Source: Lunularia cruciata (Eukaryota; Streptophyta; Marchantiopsida; Lunulariales; Lunulariaceae). Taken from it: a stretch of 64,000 nucleotides of DNA. The notes below the pieces were generated by a model. That model was given only the letters and a program-made list of their open reading frames with translations. It searched no databases and was not told the DNA's origin. Shown here piece after piece: positions 10,799 through 21,148 of this stretch. The stretch lies in assembly GCA_948567375.1 (NCBI GenBank), contig OX419755.1, positions 49,370,291 to 49,434,290 of the forward strand, written 5' to 3'. Both the position numbers and the translations under genes were made by a program. Every line of letters starts with the position of its first letter. The first letter of the stretch is position 1.

Positions 10799-10817
10799 AC
10801 TATTTCTGAAACCCCCT
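10799..10817 (-). repeat. Harbinger right terminal inverted repeat
   Basis: Read on the minus strand it begins AGGGGGTTTCAGAAATAG, matching the left end at 1375-1393. It is followed by AAT at 10818-10820. Confidence 0.75.
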
Positions 10818-10820
10818 AAT

Positions 10821-11730
10821 GTATTACTAGACCATCTTGATGTGCAGAAAGACCGGCTGGAGCCAAGCCAGTCATTTAAAAGCTTTTAGACGCACGGTGA
10901 CTGTCCAACCTACGAGTGCTGAGGAGTTCTTTCTGGTAGAAGCTTTAAACTTTTCCAAGTTCTACTCCAGATGCACCCCGAATGAAGATGGCACCTCCAC
11001 CATATGCCGTCGACACTGTTGTGGTCCGTTGAATTCAGCACAGACGTGGGGCGGACTAGGCGAATGAAGTGCAGTCTATGATTAGACTCTCTTCTACCAT
11101 AGAGGCAGTAACGCACAAACACTCCGGGAGAGGACCAAAAGCTTTCCTTTAAGTCTCGTTTTTCTATGACAAGTCTATCCTAATAGAGCCTTGTCTGAAG
11201 GTGGACCGGAAAGCATTCAGGTGGAATTTAGACTTTGACCAGAGCCTTTTCTCTTTACTTGTGAACCTTGGATCTTTCGCGTTTCATTGAGGGAATGATG
11301 AGTCGAGACGAACGAAGAAGGTGTGAAACTCCCCTTTCATTTTCCTAGCTAGGACGTAACGTTCGACCTGCTACACCACCATCGTTGGATGAGCAGGACC
11401 AAATGCTTCTTCAGCATCACAGCTGAACGAGGTATGACAGTCCGTCCAGTGATAATACTCTGTAGCAATAACTTACCGGCGTAAGGCTCAAAATACCGCA
11501 CCTTAGTGTCATACAGAAACTCAAACAGCCGCAAATTAACGAATTGAACTCTGCTGGAAAGTTCTAGGGAATGCATTGATGCATGCGTGTAAAAGAACCA
11601 AACATATATATGGTAGCTGTGGAAATGAAGACTTCAACTTGGTCCATGTTGAAAATATCACTTGTAGGTGGGGAAAACCATCAAACCGACACATCTTCTG
11701 TCGAATCTAGAATATCCCATAAGTTTGCCA
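10821..11730. other. Interval between two DNA transposons, no supported gene
   Basis: Base composition is ordinary and no open frame exceeds about 75 codons or resembles a known family. It separates the Harbinger element from the MULE. Confidence 0.5.
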
Positions 11731-11739
11731 TTCTTATTT

Positions 11740-11990
11740 GAGGTATTCTAGGGTGTGGCTCGCTGCAGCAGGCTCTAAGCCTGTGTCCTAGGGCAATCAT
11801 TGGTGTAGTTTGGAACTAGAGCCACAATTGTTTGAGATTCACATGCACGTGGCCTCATACCATTGAGCCATACGTTATACCTTATGATCCAACGGTTCAC
11901 TTTGTCTCGCGTGTATACTGTGTTCTTGTTCTCGGCATTTGTATCTTTTCATTTTTTATATGTTTCTGCATATTGGTGTGTGATGATCTG
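11740..11990 (+). repeat. MULE left long terminal inverted repeat
   Basis: Diverged inverted copy of 20890-21139. Matching segments include the terminal 19 bases, a CATTGGTG block and a block reading GCCATACGTTATACC against GCCATAGGTTATTACC. Confidence 0.75.
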
Positions 11991-11999
11991 GACTCGTCT

Positions 12000-14305
12000 T
12001 CGTCTGAGAAGTAGTATACGCGTGTCAGAGATATGGTTGAAATTCACTTACGAACTTATGGGATGAGCATATCTCTAGTAAATCCTAAAAGTGAAACCCC
12101 TTGTTGTATGCATCCTTCTCAATGCGGTGTTGTCTATCAATCACAGGTGATGAGTAGTTCAATGTTCAGAAATGATTGTGGATCTTATATAATGCTACAA
12201 ACTTCTACAATTTTATCATAGTAGAATTATTCTAAATCTTGAAAGACTGAGATTTATTTGATGACTGATATATGCTTACATACATTAATTGAGGTCCAAG
12301 AACAATAGAGAGAACTGGTCATGTTTATTTTTGATTTCTCTCTATTGCGTCTAGAACATCAATCAACTCTTCATGAACAGAATCTAGATTGCTTTTCATG
12401 AACACAATCTAGACACATGGATGTTGCTACTTGTACACATACTTAAGAGTAGAGATAAGAGGAACATGATCGTTTTGTTGGGAAATGATGCAAAACTGAT
12501 GGCAGTAGGGCTGAATTCTTTGCTATCAATGTGCTTGGCTTGAACAATGATATTGGATGGATTCTCAAAGTGCCTCAAAATGTCTACTTTGTATCTGTCT
12601 TCTATGAAAGCCAATCTTTTCCAAAGTAAGTATATCTAATTAAGTCTTTTCACTATCTAACACACTTGTAGGAACAATGTGTTACTCAGTAGATCTATAT
12701 TTGCATTTCTCAATCAAAATCTGATTTACTCTCTCAATTTCTTCCAAATAACCCGTATCAATTCTATTCCATTCTAGTTCAAGCTCCCATTCTTGAAGTA
12801 GTCAATAGCTCCATCAACCTGTTGAGATCAGGCTATGTTCAGTTTGCAACCTGTTCAGATCAGATGATTGTAAATGAAAGTTATGAACCAAACAACATAA
12901 CTATTGATGTTACAATAACTTGAAGGCAATTGTTCTAAAACAGATTTCAGTGACAAAGTAGAAACGTCAACCTACACAATATCACCATCCACTTGAGAAC
13001 ACACCACTTAACAAAGATACTTGTATTGGACACATGGAATGAATCTGCTTCTTAATTGTGAATGTTATCATGTTCTTATCTTGACAACAAATTTCATCAT
13101 GTTCTTATCTTGGGGACAAAATTTCACCACAATGGTTGTTAGTGTTTCACCGCGCTAGCAAAAAATGCAAAAAATGGATTTTAACCTCAAAAAAAAGGAA
13201 CAGCATCATTTTCTTTGCAAGAAAAATTCCTTTTGCATCATTATGCAATGCTCCATGATGTTAGAGGAATTTTGATGTATGATTGAGTGCTTTGAAGCAA
13301 TTGGTGCGGGTGCAACATATGAGCAACATCACTTGTAAATTTTCAATCTTGATTTGGCTCCCTCAAAGAAGTTGTTTGTTATTGGTTTTTCTTTCATTTA
13401 TAGAGATATGAATCTACATAAATATCAATGGCGGTGACAAAGAAAGTTGACATGCCATGAGTTAAGATTGCTAAGATTCTATTTTCTTTTGAAAACATAT
13501 CAAACATATTGTCTGCTATCATCAAAGCACATTTTGTATGATGAAGACATTCTTTGTTTTTGAATAAACAATGCAAGCCCACGGACCATGAAATTTACAT
13601 CAACTAAAGTCTTACAATCAAATTTGAGCAAGAAGATGTTTTTTAACACAAGCAACTACAACAAAATACAAACTTTTATTCAATTGTCTTTCCACTAGAG
13701 AACGATGTGTGTTTGCAACTAAGATGATGCTTCTAATGGTTTTACATTTTCTTTGTTTGTGCATGTATTAATCTTATGGCTAGGCTGATGACAATAACTA
13801 CATGATCACTGTTGAATTGATTTCAATGCTCAATCAAATTCACTTGTGGTTCATAGATTGTTCTTTGGTCTTGATTATAGGTAGGTTGGCAATAGACTAG
13901 GTAATGATTGAAACAACATGATCCTATTGATGGGTCCTTTTGCTACAATTCCATTGCATTGGCAAATAAAATTTTCCATAGAAATGATATAAGTAGCAAT
14001 CCAAAACTTGAAGAGATGCTTGAAGATGATCCTTGTTTTAAATGAACAACACAAGCATACTAAGTGTCATGTGGTCTTATCAATTTCAATGATGTGGGCT
14101 TTAGCTTGAGATTGGTAAATTGGACTCCAAAATAATGCCCATTATCACATGCATACTATGTGACCTCCTATATCTGTTTTTGACTTTTCACAAATGTGTA
14201 AGCTGTTGATGTCTATGCAAGTTGCTACTCTCTTAGAGACCAAATTGTTAGTATAGATTGGTAGAGCACCTTGTGAGCAATTAAAACATCAATTGCATGA
14301 TCTCA
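12000..14305 (-). other. Distal part of MULE interior, strongly decayed
   Basis: AT-rich sequence with no long open frame. By position it should hold the C-terminal part of the FAR1-like transposase. Short minus-strand frames at 13394-13582 and 12396-12614 may be remnants of it, but I cannot match them with confidence. Confidence 0.4.
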
Positions 14306-14738
14306 TTATGTCCATGCAGTTTCCATGATGCATATGAAATCTCTAAGTGATATTTGCAAACTCAAGAAGCACTTCAAATAAGCATTCAAGATTTCATCTT
14401 GTTGGGTTGTTAATAACACTGCAATAAATATATTGCTTCTTGTTCTGCACATTGATGATGGATTTAAAGAGCTTACAAATCCTTTGGTTTCCATCTAGTT
14501 TCTATGCAAGCATTGTTGTTTTCTATTATGCATCAAATGCATCAAGTGATGGCAATCACACACAATTCTCACCGTTAGGGTGTCTAAGAGGTCCTAAACC
14601 CAAGAATCACACATGAATTGGTGAAATTGCTTGCCCAAAATGGACGGAAACCACAAAGTAAACTTTTGAAGAATGTGCCAAGCAGAGTAATGGTGTTGAC
14701 TAGTTGGTAAAGTGCTTGCAATTGCTCTTGTCATCCAC
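14306..14738 (-). pseudogene. FAR1-like MULE transposase, central fragment
   Basis: Reading the minus strand away from the gypsy insertion at 14738, the frame gives TRAIASTLPTSQHHYSAWHI, then LQKFTLWFPSILGKQFHQF. This is the region of MULE/FAR1 proteins where A.A...V.P...H....WHI is conserved. It directly continues ITMFTNQEEW encoded at 19928-19890 on the other side of the insertion. Further on, TTQQDEILNAYLKCFLS matches the family segment in which T.RSES.NA.FK.F is usual. A stop and frame changes separate these pieces, so the gene is dead. Confidence 0.7.
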
Positions 14739-15215
14739 TATAAAAGACCGAGACCAAGGAGAGAAATAAGAGAATGGAAGATCACATTGGGACACTTGAG
14801 TGTATGGGAAACCCAAATGCCTAGCATGAGCTTGGGCTTTGGTATTTTATAGAGGACATACAAGGCTCTTGAGAAGCTTCTCAAGAAGCTTCCTCAAGTC
14901 ACTTTCTTGGAGTGCAAGTCAAGATAATCGAGAAGCTTCAAGAAGCTTCCTTCTAGAAATTGACTACTTGGTGTGCTTGCTAAGCTAGTAAGAAGCTTCC
15001 TTCTAGAAGCTACCTACTTGGGGTGCAAGCTAAGCTAGTTGGGAAGCTTCCCAAGAAGCTTCCTCTTAGAAGTCACCACTTGGCATGCACATTATCTAAT
15101 ACTTGGAAGGTACTAAGTAGCTTCCTAGATATTTCTAGAATATTTTAGGCTAATTTGTTCTATTTACTACTTTGTTAACCTTGACTAACTTGTCGGTAAA
15201 CTCCATATTGTTATA
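14739..15215 (-). repeat. 3' LTR of gypsy copy A
   Basis: On the + strand it starts TATAAAAGACCGAGACC (consensus TGTAAAAGATC) and ends CCATATTGTTATA (consensus CATATTGTTACA). It contains many AAGCTTC/TTCTAGAA motifs. The polypurine tract expected on the minus strand would lie just right of 15215. Confidence 0.85.
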
Positions 15216-15376
15216 TATTCTCCTACCGCTAGTTGGTGATGTCCTTGTCACCATTGAAGCTTTGAACTCCTTAATGCTTGTTTATGCATTATGGAGACAA
15301 GAAAGAGGCTCCCAAGTAGCATCATGAAGGGGATATCTTTCCAAAGGACTTTGTACTCTGTATGTTGTCGATGGCC

Positions 15377-16760
15377 TCATTGAATGTGGCAACGTGCAAG
15401 AATACAATCCACTTCATACTCCTCATGATCATTGATAGGGATGTGAAGAGGAGAAGGAGGTTGGCCACTAGAGGAAAAAGAAGATGGATTAGGAACAAAA
15501 GGTTTCAACTTGGAAATATGAAAGACAAGGTGGATGCACATATGACAAGGCAAGGCAAGTTGATAAGCAATAGGAGAAATGACTTGGGTGACATCAAAGT
15601 GTCCTATCCAATTAGGAGTAAATTTATGGACTTGGGTATCAAGTGTGATGGGTAGGTTAATAGACAAGAGCATGACCTTATCATCTACTTGAAAGGTGAT
15701 ATCCCGCCGATGGTGATCTGCATATTGTTTTTGAGAATTTTGAGTAACAAGGAGATGAGATTTGGCTTGTTGGACGGATTGAGACATGGTGGTCAAGAAG
15801 GTGGAAGTACAAGGGACATGAGATGGAGGAGGAGTAAGAAGTGAATCTGGAACAAGTGGATCTTGGCCAAAATTAAGGAAGAAAGGAGAGAATCCATTGT
15901 CTGCTTGTTTGGAGTTATTGTATGCAAACTCCGTAGTTGAAAGATATTCATCTCAATTGGTATGGTAAACATTGACAAAAGCACAATGCATATCCTCTAA
16001 GGTGTGATTTGCATGTTCCATTTGTCCAACTATTTGAAGATGAGATGCCATGGGTAAAGCAAGCTTGGTGCCAAGTATCTAGAAGAGTGTTTGCCAAAAA
16101 TTTTCAATGAATTGAGGATCATAGTCAGAGATGAGTACACGAAGCATCCCATGATGCTTGAAGATATTGTTTAAATAGATCTACACTAATGGTGGAGCAT
16201 CCATGGTATCAATAGTTGGTGCCAAATGGATTTTCTTACTAAGCTTATTCACAAACACCATGATTGCTATGTGACCTTGCTTTGTTTTAGGCAAAGATGT
16301 GATGAGATCTAAGCTCACATGTTCCCAACAAGCAGATGGAATGGGGAGTAGTTGAAAGAGTCCACTTGGTTTTTGGTTGCTGGCCTTGTTGCAATGGAAG
16401 CTCTCACAAGATCAAACAAACTCTCAAACATCTTGTGCCATGTTGTGCCACCACCATTGGCGTTGGAAGGTATCCACGGTCTTGTCCACACCCATGTGAC
16501 CAACGATTGATAAGTCATGGGCTTCTTGGAGATGCACAAGTTGGAGATCACCCTTGGCTGAAACATAGATCCGATTCTTATATAATAGAAGGCCTTCCTT
16601 GAAGGAGAAGGTGTTGTACTCCTTGTTGCAGGCTACAAGATGACCTTGTGCCATCTGAAAGAAAGGATCTTGTTGTAAAGCGGTCCTAAACTTGATTTGG
16701 ATTTTAGAGTCGATTGATACTATCGTAATTGATGTCATGATGAGAGGAAGAGACTTCAAA
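15377..16760 (-). pseudogene. Gypsy copy A integrase and chromodomain region
   Basis: The zinc-binding end of integrase is at 16759-16424 (LVHLQEAHDLSIVGHMGVDK...QRQWWWHNMAQDV). The core follows with stops. The C-terminal part at 15796-15377 shows YADHHRRDITFQVDDKVML, then HPVFH-type residues (HLVFHISKLKPFVPNP) and a terminal EYEVDCILARC. That ending is the start of a chromodomain as in chromoviruses. Integrase inserts the cDNA and the chromodomain targets chromatin. Several stops and shifts make it non-functional. Confidence 0.75.
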
Positions 16761-17073
16761 TCAAGTTGTCATGATAGTGAATTGGGAATGACATGAAACT
16801 GACCGGGTTTGTACTCCAGTTTGATGTCAAAAAATTGTAGTTGTTCCTCCCATTGATGATGTCAACTCTTCATGTGTTCCAAATGTAATATCTACAACAA
16901 GGGCTTGTGATCAATTCACATGATCACTTGTTCCTCCAAGAGATAATACCTCCATACCCTGGTAGAATATACCATTGCTAGTTGTTCTTGATCTCAAGCA
17001 GAGTATTTTATTTCTGCTATAGTTAATCTGTGAGACATAAAGGCAATGAGTGTAACCCATCTAGGAAATCTTG

Positions 17074-18140
17074 CTACAACACAACCCCAATGGCAAAGTT
17101 AGAAGCATCAAAATTAACCACAAAAGATAGCTGAGGGTCATATGGTTGAAGAATGGGTCTTGAAGTCACCATATCTTTTAGCTTCTGGGATGCTTCTTCA
17201 TGCTTGGCGGTCCATTGAAAGCTTGAGTTTTTCTCCAAGAGGTTGGTCAATGATGCTATCATGTGCGTATAATAATGGATCAACCATTGGTAAAAACTTC
17301 CCAATCCAATAAATGCTTGCACTTTTGTGACATCCCTTGGAGTAGGCCAATTAGAAATGGCCTTGATTTTCTCCTCTTTCATCTTGAACCCTTCTGATGA
17401 GATCTTTTGACCCAAGAAGGTAATTTTTTGCTAGAAACTTCCATTGATTTAGTCGTCTTAGGACTTCTTGCACGTGATTTGCATGTTCTGCCTCCGTCTT
17501 GCTATAAATTAGAATGTCATCCAAGAATACTACCACGTATAAATTCCATAGTCCATCCAACACTTGATGCATCTGATCCATGAAGATTGCTAGAGCATTA
17601 GTGAGCCCAAAAGGTAGAACTCTCCATTCAAAATACCCATACCTTGTGCAAAAGATAATCTTTTGCACATCCTCCCTATCAATGAGGATTTGCCAATAGT
17701 TGCTTTGAGGATCCAACTTGAAGAAGTACCGTGCTCCACTCAATTGATCAAGCAAGTCATCAATTTGAGGCAAGGGATATACATTCTTCATTGTTTGCTT
17801 ATTGAGCCCATGATAATTGATACAACAACAAAGTCCTCCATCCTTCTTTGGGACAAATAGTACCGGTGCTCCCCAAGGAGATGTACTATGTCATATGAAA
17901 TCTTTCTCCAACAACTCCATAAGTGTTATTTGCAACCTCTAACTCCTTTAGTGAGAACCAATAGATTGGTCTACTCATTAGAGTACTCCCTAGCAATAAC
18001 TCAATCCTGAAGTGTATACCATGATCAAAGGGTAATTCCTTTGGTAGATCATCAAGAAACACATCTACAAATTCTTGAACTATTTGATCAAGCATTGCTT
18101 GATGAGGCTTTTGACCCTCCTCAAATTCTTTGAATTTCAC
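17074..18140 (-). pseudogene. Gypsy copy A reverse transcriptase and RNase H
   Basis: The frame at 17791-17351 reads MKNVYPLPQIDDLLDQLSGA, then the palm with LPFGLTNALAIFMDQM and the catalytic VVFLDDILIYSK. The adjoining frame (17415-17074) carries the connection and RNase H start (QAFIGLGSFYQWLIHYY, then VVNFDASNFAIGVVL with the first catalytic Asp). Upstream pieces at 18140-17886 cover the pre-RT region (VDVFLDDLPKELPFDHGI). The change of frame near 17400 marks an indel. Confidence 0.85.
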
Positions 18141-19440
18141 AAATCAACTAAAATCCTACAACCACTATCAGACATCATACCTTGCAAGTGAAGCAAACTT
18201 GCATAAGTCAAGCCTTTGATCCCGTTGGAACTAATCAAGTTCCCAATCGGTGGCTCAAAATCTCCTATTAGATTTCCTTATTTCCTTGACCGTTCTGCTC
18301 CACAAACTCCATTTGGGTGATAGGACAAGGTTATTTATTCTTGAGTGGACATTCAACAATGCAATATCTAATTTGGTGATGATAAAAACAACCACCATTT
18401 TATTGCAATTTTTCTCTATCCATAGTGCCAAGTGGTCTTTGTTGAATGGCATCAATCTCCATTGGTGTTGGCTCCTCCATCTGTGTGTAGTGTATTGGTA
18501 GGTTTTGTGGAGGTCAAGGCTGAGACCAAGTTGTTCTAAGGAATCAAAGCATTCAACCAATTGCATGGCTTCTTCCAAGTGTTTTGGCTTTTTGATAGTC
18601 ACCTCTTATTTGGGTTGTGACTTCAAGCCCCTCATAAATTGATCTACAGCTTCACCTTCCAATATATTTGGAATTTGCACGATGGTGCTTTGGAATGACA
18701 TGATGTAATTTGGAATGACATGATGCAATTTCTTATAGAGCCAATCTGCTTCGACTCTACAAACCTATCTTGTGCTGCTCTTGTGGCATTTATAGCTTGG
18801 AGTTGACTAATTATTGCACTTTAGAATTCTACCCAAGTCAAGATTGGTGCAAAAATTTTCCATTCACCTCAATCCACCCAAAATTGCCACCATAGCTTTG
18901 CTACTCCATCCAATTGGTTGGAAGCGAAGAGAATCTATTTCCATTCATCTTGAAGATTGATAGCTTTGAAATAATGTTCGCAATCAAACACAAAGTTCTC
19001 TATTGCACTTGGAAGATTCTTGCCTTCAAATACCTTGGGTTTTGGAAATTGGATTTGGTCTTCTTGTTCTTGAATTGGTGCTCTCTCTATGAGCTCTTGT
19101 TGTTGATGGTCTCATTCATCCAATAATCAAGTAAGGTGCTCAATTTGTTGATGCATAGCAATGATAATCTTGGTCATTGCCACCATGGCTACTACCCTAT
19201 CACACTACCCCCAATTTATCTAATTTATTAACACATAGATGCAACATGCCCACCGGTCTCCATAAGTTACAATTGGAAGTACCAAGGGTTCTTCAAACAA
19301 GGTGATTACATTCAAAAATTTCTGTCCAAAGCGTGAGGTGATGAATTGTATAAAATGATGCTTGGGTATACCTGGATACAAAATCCCAATGGTTTGGTGG
19401 AAATATATTTAGTGATCGATAAATTCCATCCATCTCATTC
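18141..19440 (-). pseudogene. Gypsy copy A gag and protease region, decayed
   Basis: Minus-strand frames show a degraded gag, with a remnant of the CCHC zinc knuckle near 18350-18400 visible only by switching frames. Near 19430 is an N-terminal segment similar to the start of copy B gag. No continuous frame survives. Confidence 0.5.
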
Positions 19441-19455
19441 TTGCTTTAATACCAA

Positions 19456-19883
19456 TGTAAAAGATCAAGACCAAGGAGAGAGATAGAAGAATGGAAGATC
19501 ACATTGGACACTTGAGTGTGTGGAAAACCCAAATGCCTAGCATGAGCTTGGGCTTTTGTATTTGGCATAGGGGACATACAAGGCTCTTGAGAAGCTTATC
19601 AAGAAGCTTTCTTAAGCCACTTTCTTGGAGTGGAAGTCAAGTTAACCGGAAAGTTTCAAGAAGCTTCCTTCTAGAAGTTGCCTACTTGGCATGCAAGCTA
19701 AGCTAGATAGAAAGCTTCCCAAGAAGCTTGCTCCTAGAAGTCACCACTTGGCATGCACATCACCGAATACTTGGAAGGTACCAAGTAGCTTCCTAGATAC
19801 TTCTAGAATATTCTAGGCTAATGTGTCTAATTTGCTACTTTGTTAGGCTTGACTAACTCATTGGTAAATTCCATATTGTTCAA
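19456..19883 (-). repeat. 5' LTR of gypsy copy A
   Basis: Begins TGTAAAAGATCAAGACC on the + strand and ends CCATATTGTTCAA at 19883, followed by the target duplicate TCCAC. The primer-binding site lies at 19442-19454 on the minus strand. It contains heat-shock-element-like GAA/TTC pairs. The TATA region is degraded compared with copy B. Confidence 0.85.
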
Positions 19884-19888
19884 TCCAC

Positions 19889-20900
19889 TCCTCTTGGTTA
19901 GTAAACATAGTGATGGCATTGTGGTACTTCAAGTTTTTAGAAGCCATTTAAAACTATCACACTTCTCATTCCATAACAATGCACATCCAAGTGGAACACT
20001 TTGGCCATGTTGATTTAGCATAACACAAATTACAAGTGAAATTTTGTATTTATTTAATTGATATGGGGTGTCCATAATAATGACATCCTCAGAAATTAAG
20101 CATCCATGAAATGATGGACCATTGAACCATAGGACGTGCTCAAAGTGACCTTCTAGATTCAGTGTAAACTGAAAGAAGGAATCAATGTCTTGGTCTTGCT
20201 GCTCCTTGAGTGCGGCAACCATATCCAATGCATTGTTCTAAACATTATTCTTAAAAACCCTAGCCAAAGAGTTCCACACATCCTTGTCACTATAGCCAAG
20301 ATTGGTGATTCTAGCTTTGTTGCATACCGCTAATATCTCCATGCTTTGACAAATGGTGACACATTCACCTTCAAAAGTTGTAATTTCTTCAAATCTACTT
20401 CAAGGATGGTGCGTAAAAGTAGAACATGCTCATTGCCGGTAAGAAAATCATGGGTATGATCTAATTGGATCCGCATGACCTTCAACCCAAATTGGTCACC
20501 GGCAGTCTCCAAACATGCAATATACATGTGTGCTTTGCATACAACACATCTATTGGGAGTATGGTGTGGTTGCACATCTATGGGTGTCAACTTTCTGTCT
20601 AGAGCACCTTGGCAATTGTAGACAAAATCTAGGTGCTTACATCCAGTGAGCATAAGTCCGGATCTGGAAATACCAATCATAAAGCTGGTTCAAGCTGCAT
20701 AAGTTTCATAGAACTTCTGACTACTTTCCCATGTCTGGAAAACTTTTCCTCCGTATAGCAGCTGCACCTTTGTGTAGTTAGCATCACGTCCAAGTGCTTG
20801 CAAGAAGCCTTCTAAAGCTTCTATATTGTCAAATGCCTGTATAGAGTTGGTTTTAGATGTGCTAGTTGAAGAGTTTGTATTTATGATATGTTTGAACATA
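19889..20900 (-). pseudogene. FAR1-like MULE transposase, N-terminal part
   Basis: On the minus strand from about 20900 the frame carries the FAR1 opening (FDNIEALEGFLQALGRD...FYETYAA), an in-frame TGA at 20694-20692, then the FAR1 DNA-binding zinc-finger region (DFVYNCQGALD...CVVCKAHMYIAC...LDHTHDFL). A frameshift follows, then the MULE core (VLWFNGPSFHGCLI...VIIMDTPYQLNKYKISLV...VPLGCALLWNEKCDSFKWLL). A further shift gives ITMFTNQEEW up to the gypsy insertion. In this family the Asp in the D.TY.-like segment (IIMDTPYQLN) is the first catalytic residue. The protein would bind the terminal repeats and mobilise the MULE. The gene is inactivated by stops, shifts and the insertion. Confidence 0.85.
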
Positions 20901-21139
20901 AAAATGCAAAACACTTCAACATCCAAAAACACAAAAACATATAAATTTGCAAAGAAAACAAAAAATTTGTAAAACAAAGCAAGGAAAAATGAACTATTGG
21001 GTCACAAGGTAATAACCTATGGCCCAATGGCATGGGGCCACATAAATGCGAATTTATGATCATGACACGCGTTCAAAGCTCCACCAATGGATTGTGGGGA
21101 CCACAAGCTAGAGCATGTGGCCACACGGTAGAATAATTC
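20890..21139 (-). repeat. MULE right long terminal inverted repeat
   Basis: Inverted, diverged copy of 11740-11990. It ends at 21139 and is followed by TTCTTATTT, the 9-bp target duplicate. Confidence 0.75.
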
Positions 21140-21148
21140 TTCTTATTT

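Larger units (their letters stand above)
1375..10817. mobile_element. PIF/Harbinger DNA transposon, about 9.4 kb
   Basis: The left end reads AGGGGGTTTTAGAAATAG and the right end, on the opposite strand, reads AGGGGGTTTCAGAAATAG, so the termini are inverted repeats with one mismatch over 18 bases. The three bases outside each end are AAT (1372-1374 and 10818-10820), a 3-bp target duplication as expected for the PIF/Harbinger superfamily, although the usual target is TTA/TAA. Inside are the two proteins such elements need: a DNA-binding-type ORF1 (about 1904-3180, +) and a DDE transposase (8604-10032, -). At 9.4 kb it is long for the group, because it also holds a minus-strand gene-like block (4026-7449) and several tandem-repeat arrays. 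Both element proteins carry frame defects, so this copy is probably inactive or needs helper proteins. Confidence 0.8.
14739..19883 (-). mobile_element. Ty3/gypsy retrotransposon, copy A (HSE-LTR family)
   Basis: Two related LTRs (14739-15215 and 19456-19883) flank gag-pol remnants on the minus strand. The five bases TCCAC lie outside both ends (14734-14738 and 19884-19888), so this is a complete insertion. Next to the 5' LTR on the minus strand is TGGTATTAAAGC, a mutated form of the initiator-tRNA-Met primer-binding site. Domain order on the minus strand is gag, protease region, reverse transcriptase, RNase H, integrase and a chromodomain-like tail. LTR divergence and many stops show that it is old. 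It sits inside the FAR1-like gene of the MULE. Confidence 0.9.
11740..21139 (-). mobile_element. MULE (Mutator-like element) with FAR1-like transposase
   Basis: The left end reads GAGGTATTCTAGGGTGTGG and the right end on the minus strand reads GAATTATTCTACCGTGTGG. Similarity continues, diverged, for about 250 bp inward (for example GGCCTCATACCATTG near 11853 against GGCCCCATGCCATTG near 21034). The nine bases TTCTTATTT lie directly outside both ends (11731-11739 and 21140-21148). A 9-bp target duplication and long terminal inverted repeats are the signature of the Mutator superfamily. Inside, on the minus strand, is a FAR1/FHY3-type transposase gene. A Ty3/gypsy element (14739-19883) was later inserted, so the original MULE was about 4.25 kb. 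Confidence 0.85.

Noticed and set aside
14739-15215. AAGCTTC-rich LTR segments as satellite DNA
   Set aside because: The motifs lie inside LTRs with defined TG...CA ends and target duplicates, not in free tandem arrays.
16336-16602. Plus-strand open frame inside gypsy copy A (and similar at 52948-53199)
   Set aside because: They are antisense shadows of the integrase coding region, conserved only because both elements share it.
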